Positions 42,201 to 57,200 of a stretch of DNA of 64,000 nucleotides are shown one piece after another. Source of the DNA: Epiperipatus broadwayi (Eukaryota; Onychophora; Udeonychophora; Euonychophora; Peripatidae); NCBI GenBank assembly GCA_028023455.1, contig JAQFVV010000001.1:24853401-24917400 (forward strand). The letters are read 5' to 3'. Under the pieces are notes generated by a model, which was given only the letters and a program-made list of their open reading frames with translations, was not told the DNA's origin and searched no databases. The position numbers were made by a program, and so were the translations under genes. Each line of letters begins with the position of its first letter. Within the stretch, counting starts at the first letter, position 1.

Positions 42201-45200
42201 AGCTACCAACTTCGAAAACACATCATATGCCACAATGAAGTATTTCATTTTATTGAATGGAAGCAAAAGTCCATAGAAGTCTATCGCTAGTAAGCTATTC
42301 GGATGTTGGGTGTTTATAGGTTGCAGTGGCCCTACTCCCAATGTGTTAGGAGGCTTGGTTGTTAAATATACTGTGCATTTGCCAATGATGTCTGCAATAC
42401 TGGCATACATTTCTGGGCAGTAGAACCAATGACCCAGCCATACCTCAGCTTTACCCCATATTGTCTGTAAGTTTCTTGCACATATTTAATTATCTGCTTC
42501 TTCATAGCAATCAGAAGAATAATGCACATTTGTTTCTTTCTCCGAAATACACACTGTAAGAGTCCTTCCTTCAAACAAGGGTGGTTTCTGTCCCTCCATA
42601 ACAAATTATTTGCCATTTTCATTACAGGATTATGGCTTAAATACTCCATTATTTGTTTGCAGTCATTGTCTTCTCCTTACTGCTCCTTTAACCTTCACAA
42701 GTCGTCTTCTGTTCCATTTTTTTTGCAGATTTTAGCTGCAGCTATATACGCTCTGTCGCAACTTAAGTGTTAAGCCAATAAATATCACATGAATATGTAT
42801 AGAGAGTTTTGCCTGTTTTGATAGTGTCTGCATAATATTTTTTTTACCACAACAGTATGCCACTTTGTAATTAAATTCCTGCAGAAACAAGCTCCATCTT
42901 ATTAACCTGCTGTTATTCAAGAAGCTATGGTTAAGAAACTCGAGACTCTTATGGTTAATAATTACTACTATCTCAGAGCCTATTAAATACTGTGGGAACT
43001 TCTTAAGTGCCCATACAACCTCTAGGGCTTCTTTTTCAATTACAGTATAGTTCACTTCTGGTCCCTTCAATAAGTGGCTAATGAAACAAAGGACCCTATG
43101 CTGACCTCTTTCTTGCACCTGAAACAGCGTGCCCCCCAATCCAAATCTACTGCTGTCCATTTGTACAAAGAATGGTTTGTTGATATCTGGATTTGACAGC
43201 ATAACTTTATTTAAAAATTCTGCCTTCACCCTTTGGAAACTATGCTCATGCTGTTCGTTCCACGTCCATGATTTCTCCTTTCTTAATAACTGCAATAACG
43301 GCTCCATGTCAAATGAAAATTTTTTATAGAATCGATTGTAGAAGTTACATAACCCAAGAAAAGATTTAATACGTTTTTTATTCTGAGGCGTAAGAAACTC
43401 CTGAATTGCTTGGATTTTTTCAAGATTAGATTGACCTAAAAACTGGATCTTGGTAGTCATCATTTTACTCTTATTCAAATTAATTCTAATTCTTTTTTCT
43501 CACACTCACCCAGCAACAGTTTTAAATGCATAAAATGCTCCTCTATACTCTACGAAGTCACCATGTTGTCTTCCGCATACATTAAAATTAAACTAAATAT
43601 CCTCCACAACACCTGATCCAGACATTGGACAAGCCCCACTCCATTATTTTTAAGCCAGAAGGGAATCCGGTTAAAATTATACGCACGTCCATTATATTTA
43701 AATGCAGTACATTTCCGATCCTTTGGGTGAAGTTTAATTTGCCAATAACTGTCTGTTAAGTCGAACGTCGAAAATATTTTTTTTTTTTGAACTTTGGTTA
43801 ACAATTCATTCATAGGTGGAGGAGCATTAGTATCAGGTATTGTTATCTTATCTAGTTGCCGGGCATCCAAACACAACCGAATTGATCCATCTTTTTTTTT
43901 TACCGTTACGATGAAATTCTTAAAGGGAGACAAACATTTGGATATGATTCCCCATTTAAGCATTTTGTCTATCTGTTCTTCTACTTCGTGTTTATATTGA
44001 TGTGGTATAGGATGAGTGCGTGCTTGATACGGCTGATCTTTCATGAGCCTATCCTGTGTTCATACCCTTGGATCACCCTGGGAATCTCAGAAAATAAGCT
44101 CTCATATCTGTTTAGTAACCTCTTCAATTGGTCCCTTTGATTATTATTTATGTATCTTGATTCATTCACTGTTTTCCCTATCTCTATTTTCATTCCCACG
44201 CGTTGTGTGCAACCTTCTTTATTCATCTTTTTGGTGTTTTGTAAATGGAATTATTGTGCTGTTTATTTCTGCCTGACCTTGTTTATAATCCAATACACAG
44301 CCTGATTTGTACATAAAGTCCGAACCTAATATGACCTCGTGAATCAGATCCTCCAGAATCAACAATACGTGGCTATATTCTCCCTCTGCCATGAGCATCT
44401 TCACCAATACCTGCTTTGATGCCAGCTTTGCCCTTTTACCATTATCCAGCAAAACCTATACCATTTTCATTGGCAATATTTTAATTTCCAGGTCAATGTA
44501 GCTTATTTTATTAAACATTTTCTGTGATATTACCGATATCTGACTTCCCAAATCGAATAACACACTAATCACAATCTCTTCTATTCTTGTCTCTACCTTC
44601 AGACAACTCTGAGGTGCCATTATTGGCATGCTTTCTTCTCCACTACACACCAGATTTGCTACTTGCATGCAGTCAGTTTCTGCATTTTCATCCTCATCCT
44701 GACTTTCCACCATCCTCCTATTGTTATCCAGCACCATTAATACCTCAGCCATCTGCTCCACCATTTCCTTGCAAGTCATTATTTGTTTTACATTTCCAGG
44801 TAAACTGTTCCTAACTATTCGCATGATCTGTTGCTCCAACAATGGGTATGCTGTGATTGCTCTCAATTTTGCTACTTGTCTACGAAAAAATGTAACAAGT
44901 AACTCCCCCAGTTGCCACTTATCCTGCACTACCTGGAGCTTAATCTTTTCCTGAAGCTCCTATCCCAATAATTTGCCAACAGTGACCGCTTGTATCAACG
45001 AACATTGCCGATTCTAAATGGTAATGAGTTTCTCCAGAGTTGAGCTTCTCCCCGTACATGACTGCAAGCTATGGCAATTCTTGTTTCCTCGCTTAATCTA
45101 TTTAAGATACAATAGCATTCCAGGCTCTCCAGGTGCTCATTTGGATCCTCCTCTCTGTTTTTTGAAAATGTTTTATTTTTAGCAACCGATTTACTGCCTC

Positions 45201-48200
45201 CATTTTATGTATGTGTGCCTATGTTTTTATATTCTCCTGTTCTTTTTCTACCATATCTAATCTTTTTATTAATGTCGCCAGCTCTATATCTTTATCCATT
45301 GTTACACTGTCTTTTCTTTGGCACACAATTTCACTTTACAAAAGACAACACAATATCTATTTATATCTCTTTGCATTCACACAAACAAATTCACAAAATA
45401 TTATTAAGCTGTTTATGTATTCTCTTAAATGGATCATATGACCGACTCCAACTCATTTAATTCTATTGTCTCAATTTACTTTTAATGCCTTTAGTCTGCT
45501 AAGAGCATCTATCTTCCTTTCTCTCTTTCCATTTAATTTTTTATAAATTTATCTGTTTTGGTCCGTTCTTTATTTTCCCCCAAATTATACCATGTTTTAC
45601 TTGTAATTATGCAATTTTCGTGTTTCTCTAAATCTTTATTTCCAAAACAATTTTTTAATTAATTTAGTTGAAATGTCATTTATGACAGTCCTGCATCCTC
45701 GTTGGGAAAGCTAATGAACCAGGTGGGAGTTGAATCGCTATGTCTTATAAATTACCTATTATATTGAAGCAATAAACAAAAGTAAAACTAGTGATTATTA
45801 TTTTAACTGAATGAATGAAAATAAATATTGTAATAAATTTATTTTCTTTAAATCTCATTCCACTCCAGCTGCATATTACAGTACCCAATCCCTCAGGTAG
45901 AGAAGAAATACCTGGAAGTACCTGTAGCCAGACTGAGCTTACACAAGGTATAATCTACAGCCACATTTCCAGGTTACATAACTTCTCAGCTGCTAAATTC
46001 AAATACCTGCCATCCAAAGCACTTTATTTGTTTTGAGAAGCTCAGGTGCCAGCTAATTACAGGAAGTAATTAACATGCCCTGGATGATGGCTACTAATTC
46101 AGCGCCTGATTTATCCCGCTTGCTCTTAAAGAGACAAATATAATAAACTACATGAATAACTTCTTTGCTAAATTGTTCTTAATGGTATAACTAAAAGAAT
46201 TGACCGACAATAATTAACAGACAAACACTTTTATTTTAAAATACTTTAAATAAGCTTATTACTAAAATTTATAAACTAATTTTATCATTTTTCAATAAAA
46301 TAAATAATGATCACATATATAATAGGCACACACACTCTTAATAAAATATACAATAATAATGTAATATCAATATTATGCATATGGAGCGCACACAAACTTG
46401 GAATTATAAGCTAATTATTTCATGATTTGGAAAGCTCTGTAACTATCTTTTTATTACATTAGGAGACATGTGAACCCACACATGCTATAGTTCATTATAT
46501 GCTGGCTATAGAGTTCATTTATGCTGACTCTGGGGATAGTTCAAAGATTCCAATGGCTACTTAATAAATTAATATCAGACTTAGGAATAGTAATAAGAAA
46601 AATAATATTACTTATAGGATTTTTGAAAGTCTCTGAGTGGGTGGGTTCTTGCTCCTGCTGCTACATGTAGTTTACCAACTGGTTGGATTTAAGTGGCTGG
46701 CAGTATCCTGACAAATTTTGGTTCTATGACGCAACTTAATTCAGGCAGTTAGACATTCTCCTTGACTTTATGGTCTGACTGCTGGTGTTTCCCAAGACTT
46801 GATATTGGAACTTGGTTGCATGCTCTGACTTCTGCTTAGTAAGCATGGTATTCATTTAAATTCACGAATCAAATACAATAACATGTTGAAGAATAAGAAT
46901 CTAGATAGATGAGTGAATCTAAATATGTGAATAAACCACGAATTTTCAGTCCTATTTATGTGATGCCATCTTGTTGTTTTTATCTTTTAATTAATTTTTT
47001 GATTCACTAATTATTCCCATTGTTCCAAATCCATCCGTTGATTATGCTGATTAAATTAGATAAAATTCATTTACTTGGTTTCGGTGTTTGTGAATTTTAA
47101 TTAATTAATTAGTAGCCATTGCTAATCCCATTCGTATGCAGTTTATCAATTAAGCAATCTTTGAGTTTTAAAATTTATATTATGAGCTTTATTATTTCTA
47201 TGTGAATAAATAAGAGAAAATCTTAGTTTTATAACATGATAAATCTAATTTTTGCTAAATTCATTTTCTTTCTCCCCTTCATGCATACACTCCTTTTATT
47301 TCTTTATGTATTTAAAATCAACATTACTTTACACACACATTCCTCATTCTTAAATGAAATGGGAAGAGAGATTTTAGTTTTTACGTGTTTTTTAAATTTT
47401 ACTAAGTTAAATCTCTTCCCGTCTAATCACTGTTTAATTTGCAAAAACTTTATGAATGATGCAGGATTTAGATTCCCCCATGCGAACTGCATTTTTAAAA
47501 GAAAACTCTTCAACTTTCTAAATAACATTTCTTTCTTAAACTTATTCTAAATTATATTATTATTTATTGAACCTTTAATCATTTCTTTTGACAAAACTTA
47601 CTTTAGTCATTTATTGGTAACTGATTCTGCAGTGGTTTTTATTTATTAAATTTTAGTTTTAAAATCTTTACGTTGTTTATGGAATTTTTCATTTTAATAA
47701 TTTTAGACAAAATTATTACGGACATGTAACACTTGATTAGCAATACAATATATATTATTATAACTGAAATACAGCCTGTTATATACCTGTATCAATGTAT
47801 GTAATATATAGGGTATATGTGCACAGACTTTCACATGACACCACTCACCACTTTATCTCATATCACTGATACACTTTAACACATATATGTCAAAAAGATA
47901 AATAATCACCAATATACATATTTCATGCTAAACCAGCAATCATCAGTTGTCCAGATTATCATCTCCACACACATATATGCAATAAGTGCTCAAATATATA
48001 TTAAGATAGCCAATCTTCATACTTTAATGGACAGGCTTCAATCCACTCCACACTCCAACTTTTCAACTGTCCATCCAATTGAAGATCTGAATTCGATGGA
48101 TGGTTGAAGAGTTGGAGTGTGGAGTGGATTGAAGCCTGTCCATTAAAGTATGAAGATTGGCTATCTTAATATATATCTGAGCACTTATTGCATATAGGTG

Positions 48201-51200
48201 TGGAGATGGTAATCTGGACAAACTGATGATTGCTGGTTTATCATGAAATATTTATATTGGTGTTTATTTATCTTTTCGATATATATGTGTTTAAGTGTAT
48301 CAGTGATATGAGATAGAGTGGTGATGGGTGGGTCATATGAAAGTTTGTGCTCATATACCCTATATATTAAAGTATATTATTATTATTTATCTTGTTATGA
48401 GTAAAATAAAATCCTCATAATAACAACCAATAGCAAGATGTTGGATATTCAGGTATTTGTTATTTAAATTTTATTATTATATTTTACAGTAATACATCAT
48501 TTATATTTGTACCTATTCATTGTTGGAGTAAGGTTTTTTTTATTAAATTGTATAGTTAAGATTAATACTTATATATTTTATACATAGAGTTGTGTTTAAT
48601 TGGTCTTTATGATAATAATTCCACTTTATATTATATTAAGATGTTAAGTATTTTAGTGGTAAAATATAAAAAATAGAGTTAAGATTTTCATTACTCTATA
48701 TTGCTTTGAAAACATTGAAGTAATGCTAAATGTGTATACTCTTTTGGAATTTTTATATATGAATGTATGACTTTTAAGAGAATTATTTTAGAATTAATTT
48801 AATCTCCATGTCTATAAGTACTTGATCTTATGTGTTACAGTCATATAGTGGAGAAATGTCTATAACTACTTGATCTTACGTGTTACAGTCATATAGTGGA
48901 GAAATGAGCTCCTGATGACTTAGTATCAGGCTGAATTTAAATATATTAGTATCTATTATAATGTCACATATGCAGTCCACTGTAATAGTATTGTATTTTA
49001 GTATCATTTAGTAGAGGAAACCTCCTAGTGATTTATATTTTAGCTTATGATAGCCATAATTTGTAATACCATGTATATCTTTATTATTTTGTAATGAAAT
49101 GATTTAATGTTTTTGGATGAAAGAAATACATATTTTAAAAGATTGATAGTGTAATGATAAGTAAAGATCAAATAAAATTTTTTATATTAGTTATTTAATA
49201 ATTATATATTTTAAATCTTATTTTGATGCAAATTAAATATTCTTCTCTTTAGTGAATGGCTTGTCTAATAATACATAAAGCTACACTCACACATGTTAGG
49301 TATGTTAGATTTAAATATTATCAGTTTTATATTCATGAAGTCCAAGAAATATCTGATTATATTTTTATTGATAACTTTAATTTACTATCATTATTATTTT
49401 TATTTTTGAATGAAATTTAATTTTATATTTATTAAATTACTTCGACTTTCATGCTTTTGAGTTTTGCATTGTCATATAATTGGTAATTTATAATCACGTG
49501 GTATTCTTATATTTTATTTATAACATAGTATTTCAAATTATTTTATATAATTTCAATAGATTATAGTTAAATATTTATAGTAATAATATGTAATTATAAC
49601 AACAGATAGCAGGAGAACATTGTTGGTTAATAGTCATTATTTAATATATATACGGAAAAGCTAATAAGTGTACATGTTTATTATTAGGTAACATTATTAA
49701 TGTTGGTTCTTATTAACATTTATATCCCTCAAGCATTAAGACTTGGTTAATGTAGGATATAGTTGGATACAATAAAATATTCTTCGTTATTCTATATCAA
49801 TTATAAGGTTTATAATTAAATAATAAAATGCTGAGATATCATTGAGTCTTATTTATTATACTCAAAATATTTTAAACCCTGAGATATTATTTTATAATTA
49901 TTTATTTACACATTAAAACCCTGATATATTATTAAGTCTTAAAATAGTTAGCCATTGTAGCCTTTACATATATTGTAACCGGACCCCCTTATAACCTCTT
50001 TACCTCGGTTGTAACTATTTCCTGATGAGCATATTGTGCTTTCCCCAATACAGACATCACCCCCCTACAACAATATTTCCTGCTAATCAGAGGATGTAGC
50101 ACCATAGAGACTGGAAACACTTAGAAATTTGTGTGTTTGGTTTTTCCAAACAGCTCCATTAGAGTTCCATCTCACTACAACCCGACTTACTTAGGTCTAG
50201 TTATGCCGGACATAGCTCAGGAGGCATGAGATTCTCATGAACAAGTGCAATGAATGACAAATGATGCAACATGAACAACTGGATTGGTTTTAAACAACAA
50301 ATTTATTTCAATATTTGTTAAGATCATTAGTTCTCCTCAGTTATTTTGGACAATAAACCCATAATGTTTATCATTAGTTCATGTTTGATATAGTTCATCT
50401 TTAGGATCCATTTTCTAATATGCACATATTTTCTTGGGTTTCCTTGATCAGTTACTCCTTATTGGTGATGTATTTATCTGTGGTGTCCTTTAATTCTTTA
50501 GTTGTGATTCAAATATTATTCCTTGATCCATGTACAGCTGTATTTTAGTGACAAGCATTTGTAATTCCTTCTCTTATAGATGTTGCATTATTTTCTTAAG
50601 CACTTCTAATCCTTCCCAGTATTACTGTGCTTTGTACATAACATTTATTATTCCACCATCTATAGATATACCCTAATTATATAACATTTATATTTCATTC
50701 AGATTGATATATGTGGCATATATAATTTATACTAGTGCAGACGTATTTTGTTTACATAATCATTTATGATTTATTCCATTAAAGACGTTTTGATTATAAA
50801 CATATAAGTATTTATTCTTTATTTCCACACAGACATATTTGGTATATAAAATATATCAGCATTTAGGATTTATCCTAAGAAAGACGTATTTGCATATAAA
50901 AATATAATCATTTATGATTTATTTCAAGAAAGATGTATTTTGATTATAAACATTTAAGCATTTATTCTTTATTTCAAGACAGACGTATCTGGTATATAAG
51001 ATGTATAAGCATTTATGATTTATCCCAACAAAAACATATTTGCATATGACAATATAATCATTTATGATTTATTTCAAGAAAGATGTATTTTGATTATAAA
51101 CATATAAGTATTTATTTTTTCTTGCAAGACAGATGTATGTGGTATATAAGATGTATAAGCATTTATGATTTATCCTAATAAAACATATTTGCATATAAAA

Positions 51201-54200
51201 CTATAATAATTTATGATTTATTTCAAGAAAGATGCTTTTTTGATTATAAACATATGTGTTTATTCTTTATTTCCACACAGACGTATTGAAACAGTCGATC
51301 TTAGTTCAAGATTGAATTTGACTGTTCTACCACAACCTATGTTTCATCCTGCTTTTTTTTTGTCATATGTATATAAACTATACATATATTTCTGAAAAGC
51401 ATCTATAAAAGTTACAAATATAAATTTTAAATAATTAGAGGATTAAGATATTTTAATGTTTTTCTCCTCTATAAAGTATATTTCTTTTTCATATTGCTGA
51501 TGGCAATTACTTATACCTAATTCTCTTTTTACACAGTAGATTGGTTCCCGAAAATTACTTGTAAAAGAAATTCGTGTAAAAAAATACATTATATATATGG
51601 AAAATAAGGAGATTGGTTTTGGACCTAAGTAATCAAATAAACCATATGAAAAAATTTGTTAGATTATTATATTTTTTGTATGCTATCAAATTTTACTTCA
51701 TACAAATTAAACATAAATAAAAAATGAGTTGTATGAACATTAATTTCTTACAAAAATAAAAAAATTTGAAAGTGATAACACTTACAATGAAACACTCATT
51801 GGTTTCTCTACACAAGCCATCAAAAATTTTGAAGTTCAAAGCATATTATCACTTCCACATTATAGATAAAAAAAAAAAATGAAATAAAGAATATTAATGT
51901 AATTTATTACTTTTATTTCCTTTAACGTATTAATTTTTTTAAATTTAACAACTAACACATTTGAAAAGAGAAATTGTAGGCCACCAGAGTACATTTATCA
52001 AAAATATGAGTGACATCTAAGTATCCAAGATTTTATTTGCTGTCATTAACTGATAATAAAGACATATATCTGCGCGTAATTGGAATACCATTGCTATCAC
52101 TAAAACTTGCAATGTATAATATACCATCTATTGATTTTTGGCAAAATTAATAAATATAAATTTAAACAAATTAATAAATTAAATTTAAACAAAATTAAAT
52201 TTTTTTAATATCAATACCATCAAGGAATTTTTTTACAAACCAAATGTCAAAATGCAAACAAAGCATCAATATGAATAACATACTTTCTTTTAAACAAAAT
52301 GTCAAAAATATTACAATACAGACAAACAAATTTTTCTGTTTGCAGGAATATTGCTGAAAAAGGGATTTTTGTTTTTAAAGTAAGGAGAAATGAAGAGTTG
52401 AAACTTTTTTTTAAAAAATTAAATGATAATTTCAGACAATTTTTTTTTTAGTTTTGTGATGTAATTGTGATGAACCCGATCTCAGAAACAAATCTGTAAA
52501 TAAACACTGAATTAAAAACATTTACAATCTTGTAAAAAGGAAAATAAAATATTTTATATTACTTATATGAATCCAGATAATATTTATTTTTTCATTCCAG
52601 TCATGAATATATCAGCAACTCTAATCCCAAAGTACCATATTTTTTTTTTTTTTTTTTTACCAATTGTGTTATTTTAAAAACAACTCATGTAGAAAGAGAA
52701 ATATTTTTTTAAACTTGTACTATTTCAAAATTGTCAAAAACAATTCATGTATAAAAGAGAATTAGGTATATATGAAATATGAAGGTGGTTATGACATTTA
52801 TTTTTACAGGATTTTGGGGGTTAAACAATTAATCATAGAAAATTTTTATCATAACTATAAACATTTTTTATTTTTATTTTTGAAACTTGAGAAATTCATT
52901 ATTCTTTTGTCAGCAGCTAAATATGTATTCAAGCATCTTTATCAAATTTGAAATTGGAATTTGACCAGATGACTTTTTTTTTATTTTAAAGCATTATCTT
53001 TTCCAAATTAATCAAGAACCAATTTTTGAAATTAATTGATAGCTATTATAATTTTTTCTCTAGATACCCTCAGATAGATACATTTTTATCAGTCTTTAGA
53101 ATAGATCATAGCTTTACAGATAATCAAATCTCAATAAATTTGATATATATTTGTAAGATTTTATTGTCAAATTTTTATTTAACATATTGAAAAAAGTTTA
53201 TTATTACCATAATTAACTTTAAAAGTAATGCTTTGAAGTATAATCATTTGTTTTTTTCATATCCTTCTTTACATCTGCATTCATTTATTTAAAACATGGA
53301 TTTAATTTTGATCATGAATTTAACACTTCCTATATACATATTTCCCTCGCATATATGTCTCTGTGTCCATTTATTAAATATATTTATAGTTAATTATTTT
53401 AAACTGATTTTATAGACAATTTTATTTCTTAAATATTAAAAATATGAATTGTTCTACACCTTTAGTGTTATTTAAATAATTAAATGATATACACCTGGGT
53501 CTCTTTTTGTGCAGATTTTTTTAATGCAATTTTGAAGTTATGCGATTCATATTTCTTCTTAATATCTTTTCATGTGATAAAGAAGTTCATATTTCACTTA
53601 AATTCGGGATTTCTCTGTTTTACATACGCATTAAATTTTATATACTTTAAATACCTGTTGGAAAAAGATTTGGCAGTAAATTTGATACCGTAGAAGATTT
53701 CGAAAAGGATAATGAATCAGAAGTGGAACCTGTTTATTTCACAGCAAAAATGATTTGAAAAAGTCTTCAACTTTCTAATCAATTGGAAAATCATTTTCTT
53801 GTTAATGACACGAATTATGAACAAGCTCTTAAATTCCAACGAGAGCAAAATAGTTGTATGTTTGTGTTATGTATGTATATGTATTCTTTTATACACATAT
53901 ATACATGGAGAAACTTTTAGACAGAAAAAAGTTACAAGTAAAAATATTTAAGAACTTTTAATTTCTACTTAAAAAGAATGTATCTTTAAAAGTTTTTAAA
54001 TATTTTTACTTGTAACTCTTTTCTGCCTAAAAGTTTTTCCATGTATATATGTGTATAAAAGAAAATGTAACCGTTAGTCATTATTAACACATTCGTGGAA
54101 GCATGTTATATATATATAGTTGCACTCGTGAAGTGCATTCTCTAACAGCTAGACATAGCAATCTGGATATCGTGAGTTTCATAAACAATTACTAAAAAAT

Positions 54201-57200
54201 CATCATCTCAAAGCTTAATTACCGATTATATGGTCGACAGAAGCATTTACACAGCACAAGACTGAAGTTGGTGCTAATTCTATTTCCTCTTGTGACGAAT
54301 CTGATGTCTTACCAGTTCACAGTAAACCACATATTGTCAAATAGCGATAATGATTAAAATATGTGTGAAAAAATGTAAAATAAGTTACACATAAAAACCT
54401 ATTATTTTGAATAAAATTAAATAGTTAATAAAAAAAAGTTTGTCTTGTATCAATTTTTTTTAAATATTTGAAATTTTATTAGTTATACTTTATTTCCTTA
54501 TTTTTATTATGCGGATTTTAAAGTAATTTTACCTTATTACTTTGGTTTTATGCGATTTTTGAAAATTACGGAACGTATCCCACATTTTTCAAGGTAAGTT
54601 AAGTCTATTTTTATGCGATTTTTTTAATGTGGATTTTCTGTTGAACCTATCTACTACTGTGGAACCTATCTACTGCATAAAAAGAGACCCAGGTGTATTG
54701 TTAAATAATTATAATTAAAATAAGCTTAAATCCTATGCCATCTGATAGGTTCTGTGATATTAATCTGATATTTTATTTCCTTATATCACATTATCAACAT
54801 GTTTTATTAAAATCTATCCTAATTCCTCCTTATTTTATTAAAATATTTTTTTTAACTTATAATTTGTTATTACTATGTTAAATTTTTGATAGTGTAACTT
54901 TGAAGTATACTTATTAGAACAAATACATTGATTTAAAAAACATTAAAATATATAATTTTTTGAACAGGATGTGGTGCTTCAAATTTGGGCATTTTATTTA
55001 TTTAAAGTCAAAGGAGGTTTTGTGAGTGGAGATAAAAATTTTAAACCAGAATTACCAGCTTTTCCAAGGGATAGGTAAGATCACTTTATTAAATAATGCA
55101 TAAATTTTATACATATTTTTGTATTTTTTTTTTATGATTTCTGCTATCATAATTTTATCAATGTATATATATTATAAATTAAAATAATCAAAATCTTAAT
55201 TAAATAAATTAGTGAAAAGTTAAAAATAGGATGCATACCCATGCTTTTGGAAATCACCAACTATGTTCATGGATTATATCTTAGTTATACCCTGAAGCAA
55301 TGTACTAAGATTTGCCTATACATATAGTTAAAGTGTTTGAGTGAAAAAGATAGAGCGATTCATTCTATCTTTTAAAAAGACTTTATCTTGTGTTTGGAAA
55401 GGAGAGTATTCATTAAAAAGCATTCGATCTGTAAAGCGCATGTGCAGTGGAGTAATCTACTATTATTATTACAATTTATAACATTACGCTATATAAATAA
55501 AATATTTTGTTAAAGGAGTTTAGTTAAATTACTCTATATTATAACTTAGCTCCATTATGTTGATTCCTGATACATATATTAGTTCCATACAATGGGTTAT
55601 ATTTAATATGACTAGTTTGTGGTTATATGTAAGTTATGCATATGTACATGTATTTACGTAAATAATTGAATAATTCACAAAGATAATGTAATTAATTGTT
55701 TTTTAAATGGTCAAATTTCAGTCTTAAAAAATTTGTCTATAATGTTGTCTTTATAAAACTTAAAATAATCAATCTTAATCAGAATTGAAATATACATTTA
55801 GAAGTAAGTAAAAATTTATTTAACAAATCAAATCAGACTTTTGTTTCTTATTTGAACCTCATCAAGATGTTTTTCTTTTCTAATTACATGATTAATTATT
55901 CTCCGGCAACTCCATTCGCTACAAGAAATATAAATAACAAAATACATATAGTTACATTAAAAATGAATAAAGTTAGAAACTTATTACAATCCTTTTTTTT
56001 TTTTTTAATTTACAAAACAATCTACAAAAATAATATTTAATTATAACTCTAAAGTTTCCGATAAGCCAACAATGCTCATTTAACTCCTAATTGTATTGGG
56101 CCTTTAACCATGTTCACATATTTTTAAAATTTTCTTAAATATATGAAGTTTCATAACATTTTCTTTCCTTAGTAATTTTTAACATATTTTATTACCTGAA
56201 TATTTTTTCATAATTCATTCTATGACCAGTATATGATTTTGTTTCCTTTCTATTAATTGCCCATTTATGCATCTTACCCTTTTCAATGGTAGTTTTTTTA
56301 TTTTTTATCTGATCTATATAAATCACATCACATTGCAGTGGTCACAATTAATTTTATAAACTAATTCAACCCTGTTTTTAATATTCATTTTTTTCGCATT
56401 ACAAATAATATTTCTCTAAAGATTTACTATTTTTCCATCCTATTTTAATATCATCAGATAATTTTTCTTTTATCAATGTCTTACATATTTCTACTGAATA
56501 TGAAATTGAAACCCATTTCCTATTTTTATGCATAGGATTTACACTATTTCTTGTATTATTAATATGTTTATTACTGAAAATGTTAATATCTTTCCTTTTA
56601 TAAAAAAAATTTATAAAAATATTTTTAGTAATAAACATACTAATAATATAAGAAAAAGTGTAAAGCATATATATAAAAATAGGAAATGGATTTCAATTTC
56701 ATATTCAGTAGGGATATATAAGATATTGATAAAAGAAAATTACCTGATAATATTAAAGTAGGATGGAAAAATAGCAACTCTTTAGAGAAGTGGGTTTGTA
56801 ATGCAAAAAAGATGGATAATATTAAAAATAGGTTAGTATTCATGGCAATATGATATATAAGTTAGACAAGAAATATGGCCATTGAAAGTGATAAGGAACA
56901 TAATGGGGCAATTAATTGAAAGGATACAAAATCAGATAACAATTGTAAAATGAATTGTGAGAAAAATATTCAGATAAGATATGTTAAAAATTACATGGAA
57001 AAAAAATGTTATGAAACTTCGTATATTCAAGAAAATTTAAACAAATGTATAACATAGTTAAAGGCCCAGCACAATTAGGGGAGGGAAATGGGCATTTTTA
57101 GATTATTGGAATTAAAATATTATTTTTGTAGATTATTTTGTAAATTTGAAAAAAAAAAAAATTGAATTGTAATAAGTTTTTAATGTTATTCATTTTTTGT

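Larger units (their letters stand above)
41560..42650 (-). pseudogene. Gypsy element integrase, frameshifted and internally duplicated
   Basis: Frame 42362-42649 covers the zinc-binding N-terminus (IIKYVQETYRQYG). Frame 42189-42410, one frameshift on, has the second CxxC region with one Cys changed to Tyr, then LLAIDFYGLLLPFNKMKYFI, holding the first catalytic Asp, and VAYDVFSKLVAAYQ. Further left LSDHGMPFVS, with the second Asp, appears in another frame. The segment is damaged by two tandem duplications (periods 80 and 100). Further left, the last few hundred bases before the LTR show only scraps of a C-terminal domain. Confidence 0.7.
40495..47747 (-). mobile_element. Ty3/gypsy LTR retrotransposon, 7.25 kb, all domains present but mutated
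   Basis: LTRs at 40495-41149 and 47146-47747 flank gag, protease, RT, RNase H and integrase on the minus strand. The order PR-RT-RH-IN is that of Ty3/gypsy. A leader of about 1.8 kb separates the 5' LTR from gag and may include another insertion. There is no env-like frame. Each domain is broken by frameshifts or by substitution of a key residue. Confidence 0.82.

Noticed and set aside
45690-45750. tRNA- or SINE-like B box (GGTGGGAGTTGAATCGCT) in the gypsy leader
   Set aside because: The B box has mismatches, no A box lies at the right distance, and there is no target duplication.
50020-50045. CCTGATGAGCATATTG as a hammerhead core in the solo LTR
   Set aside because: No GAAA or stem II partner follows; chance occurrence of CTGATGAG.
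50705-51285. CRISPR-like spaced repeats
   Set aside because: Units are contiguous variants of one another without unique spacers, and the genome is eukaryotic.
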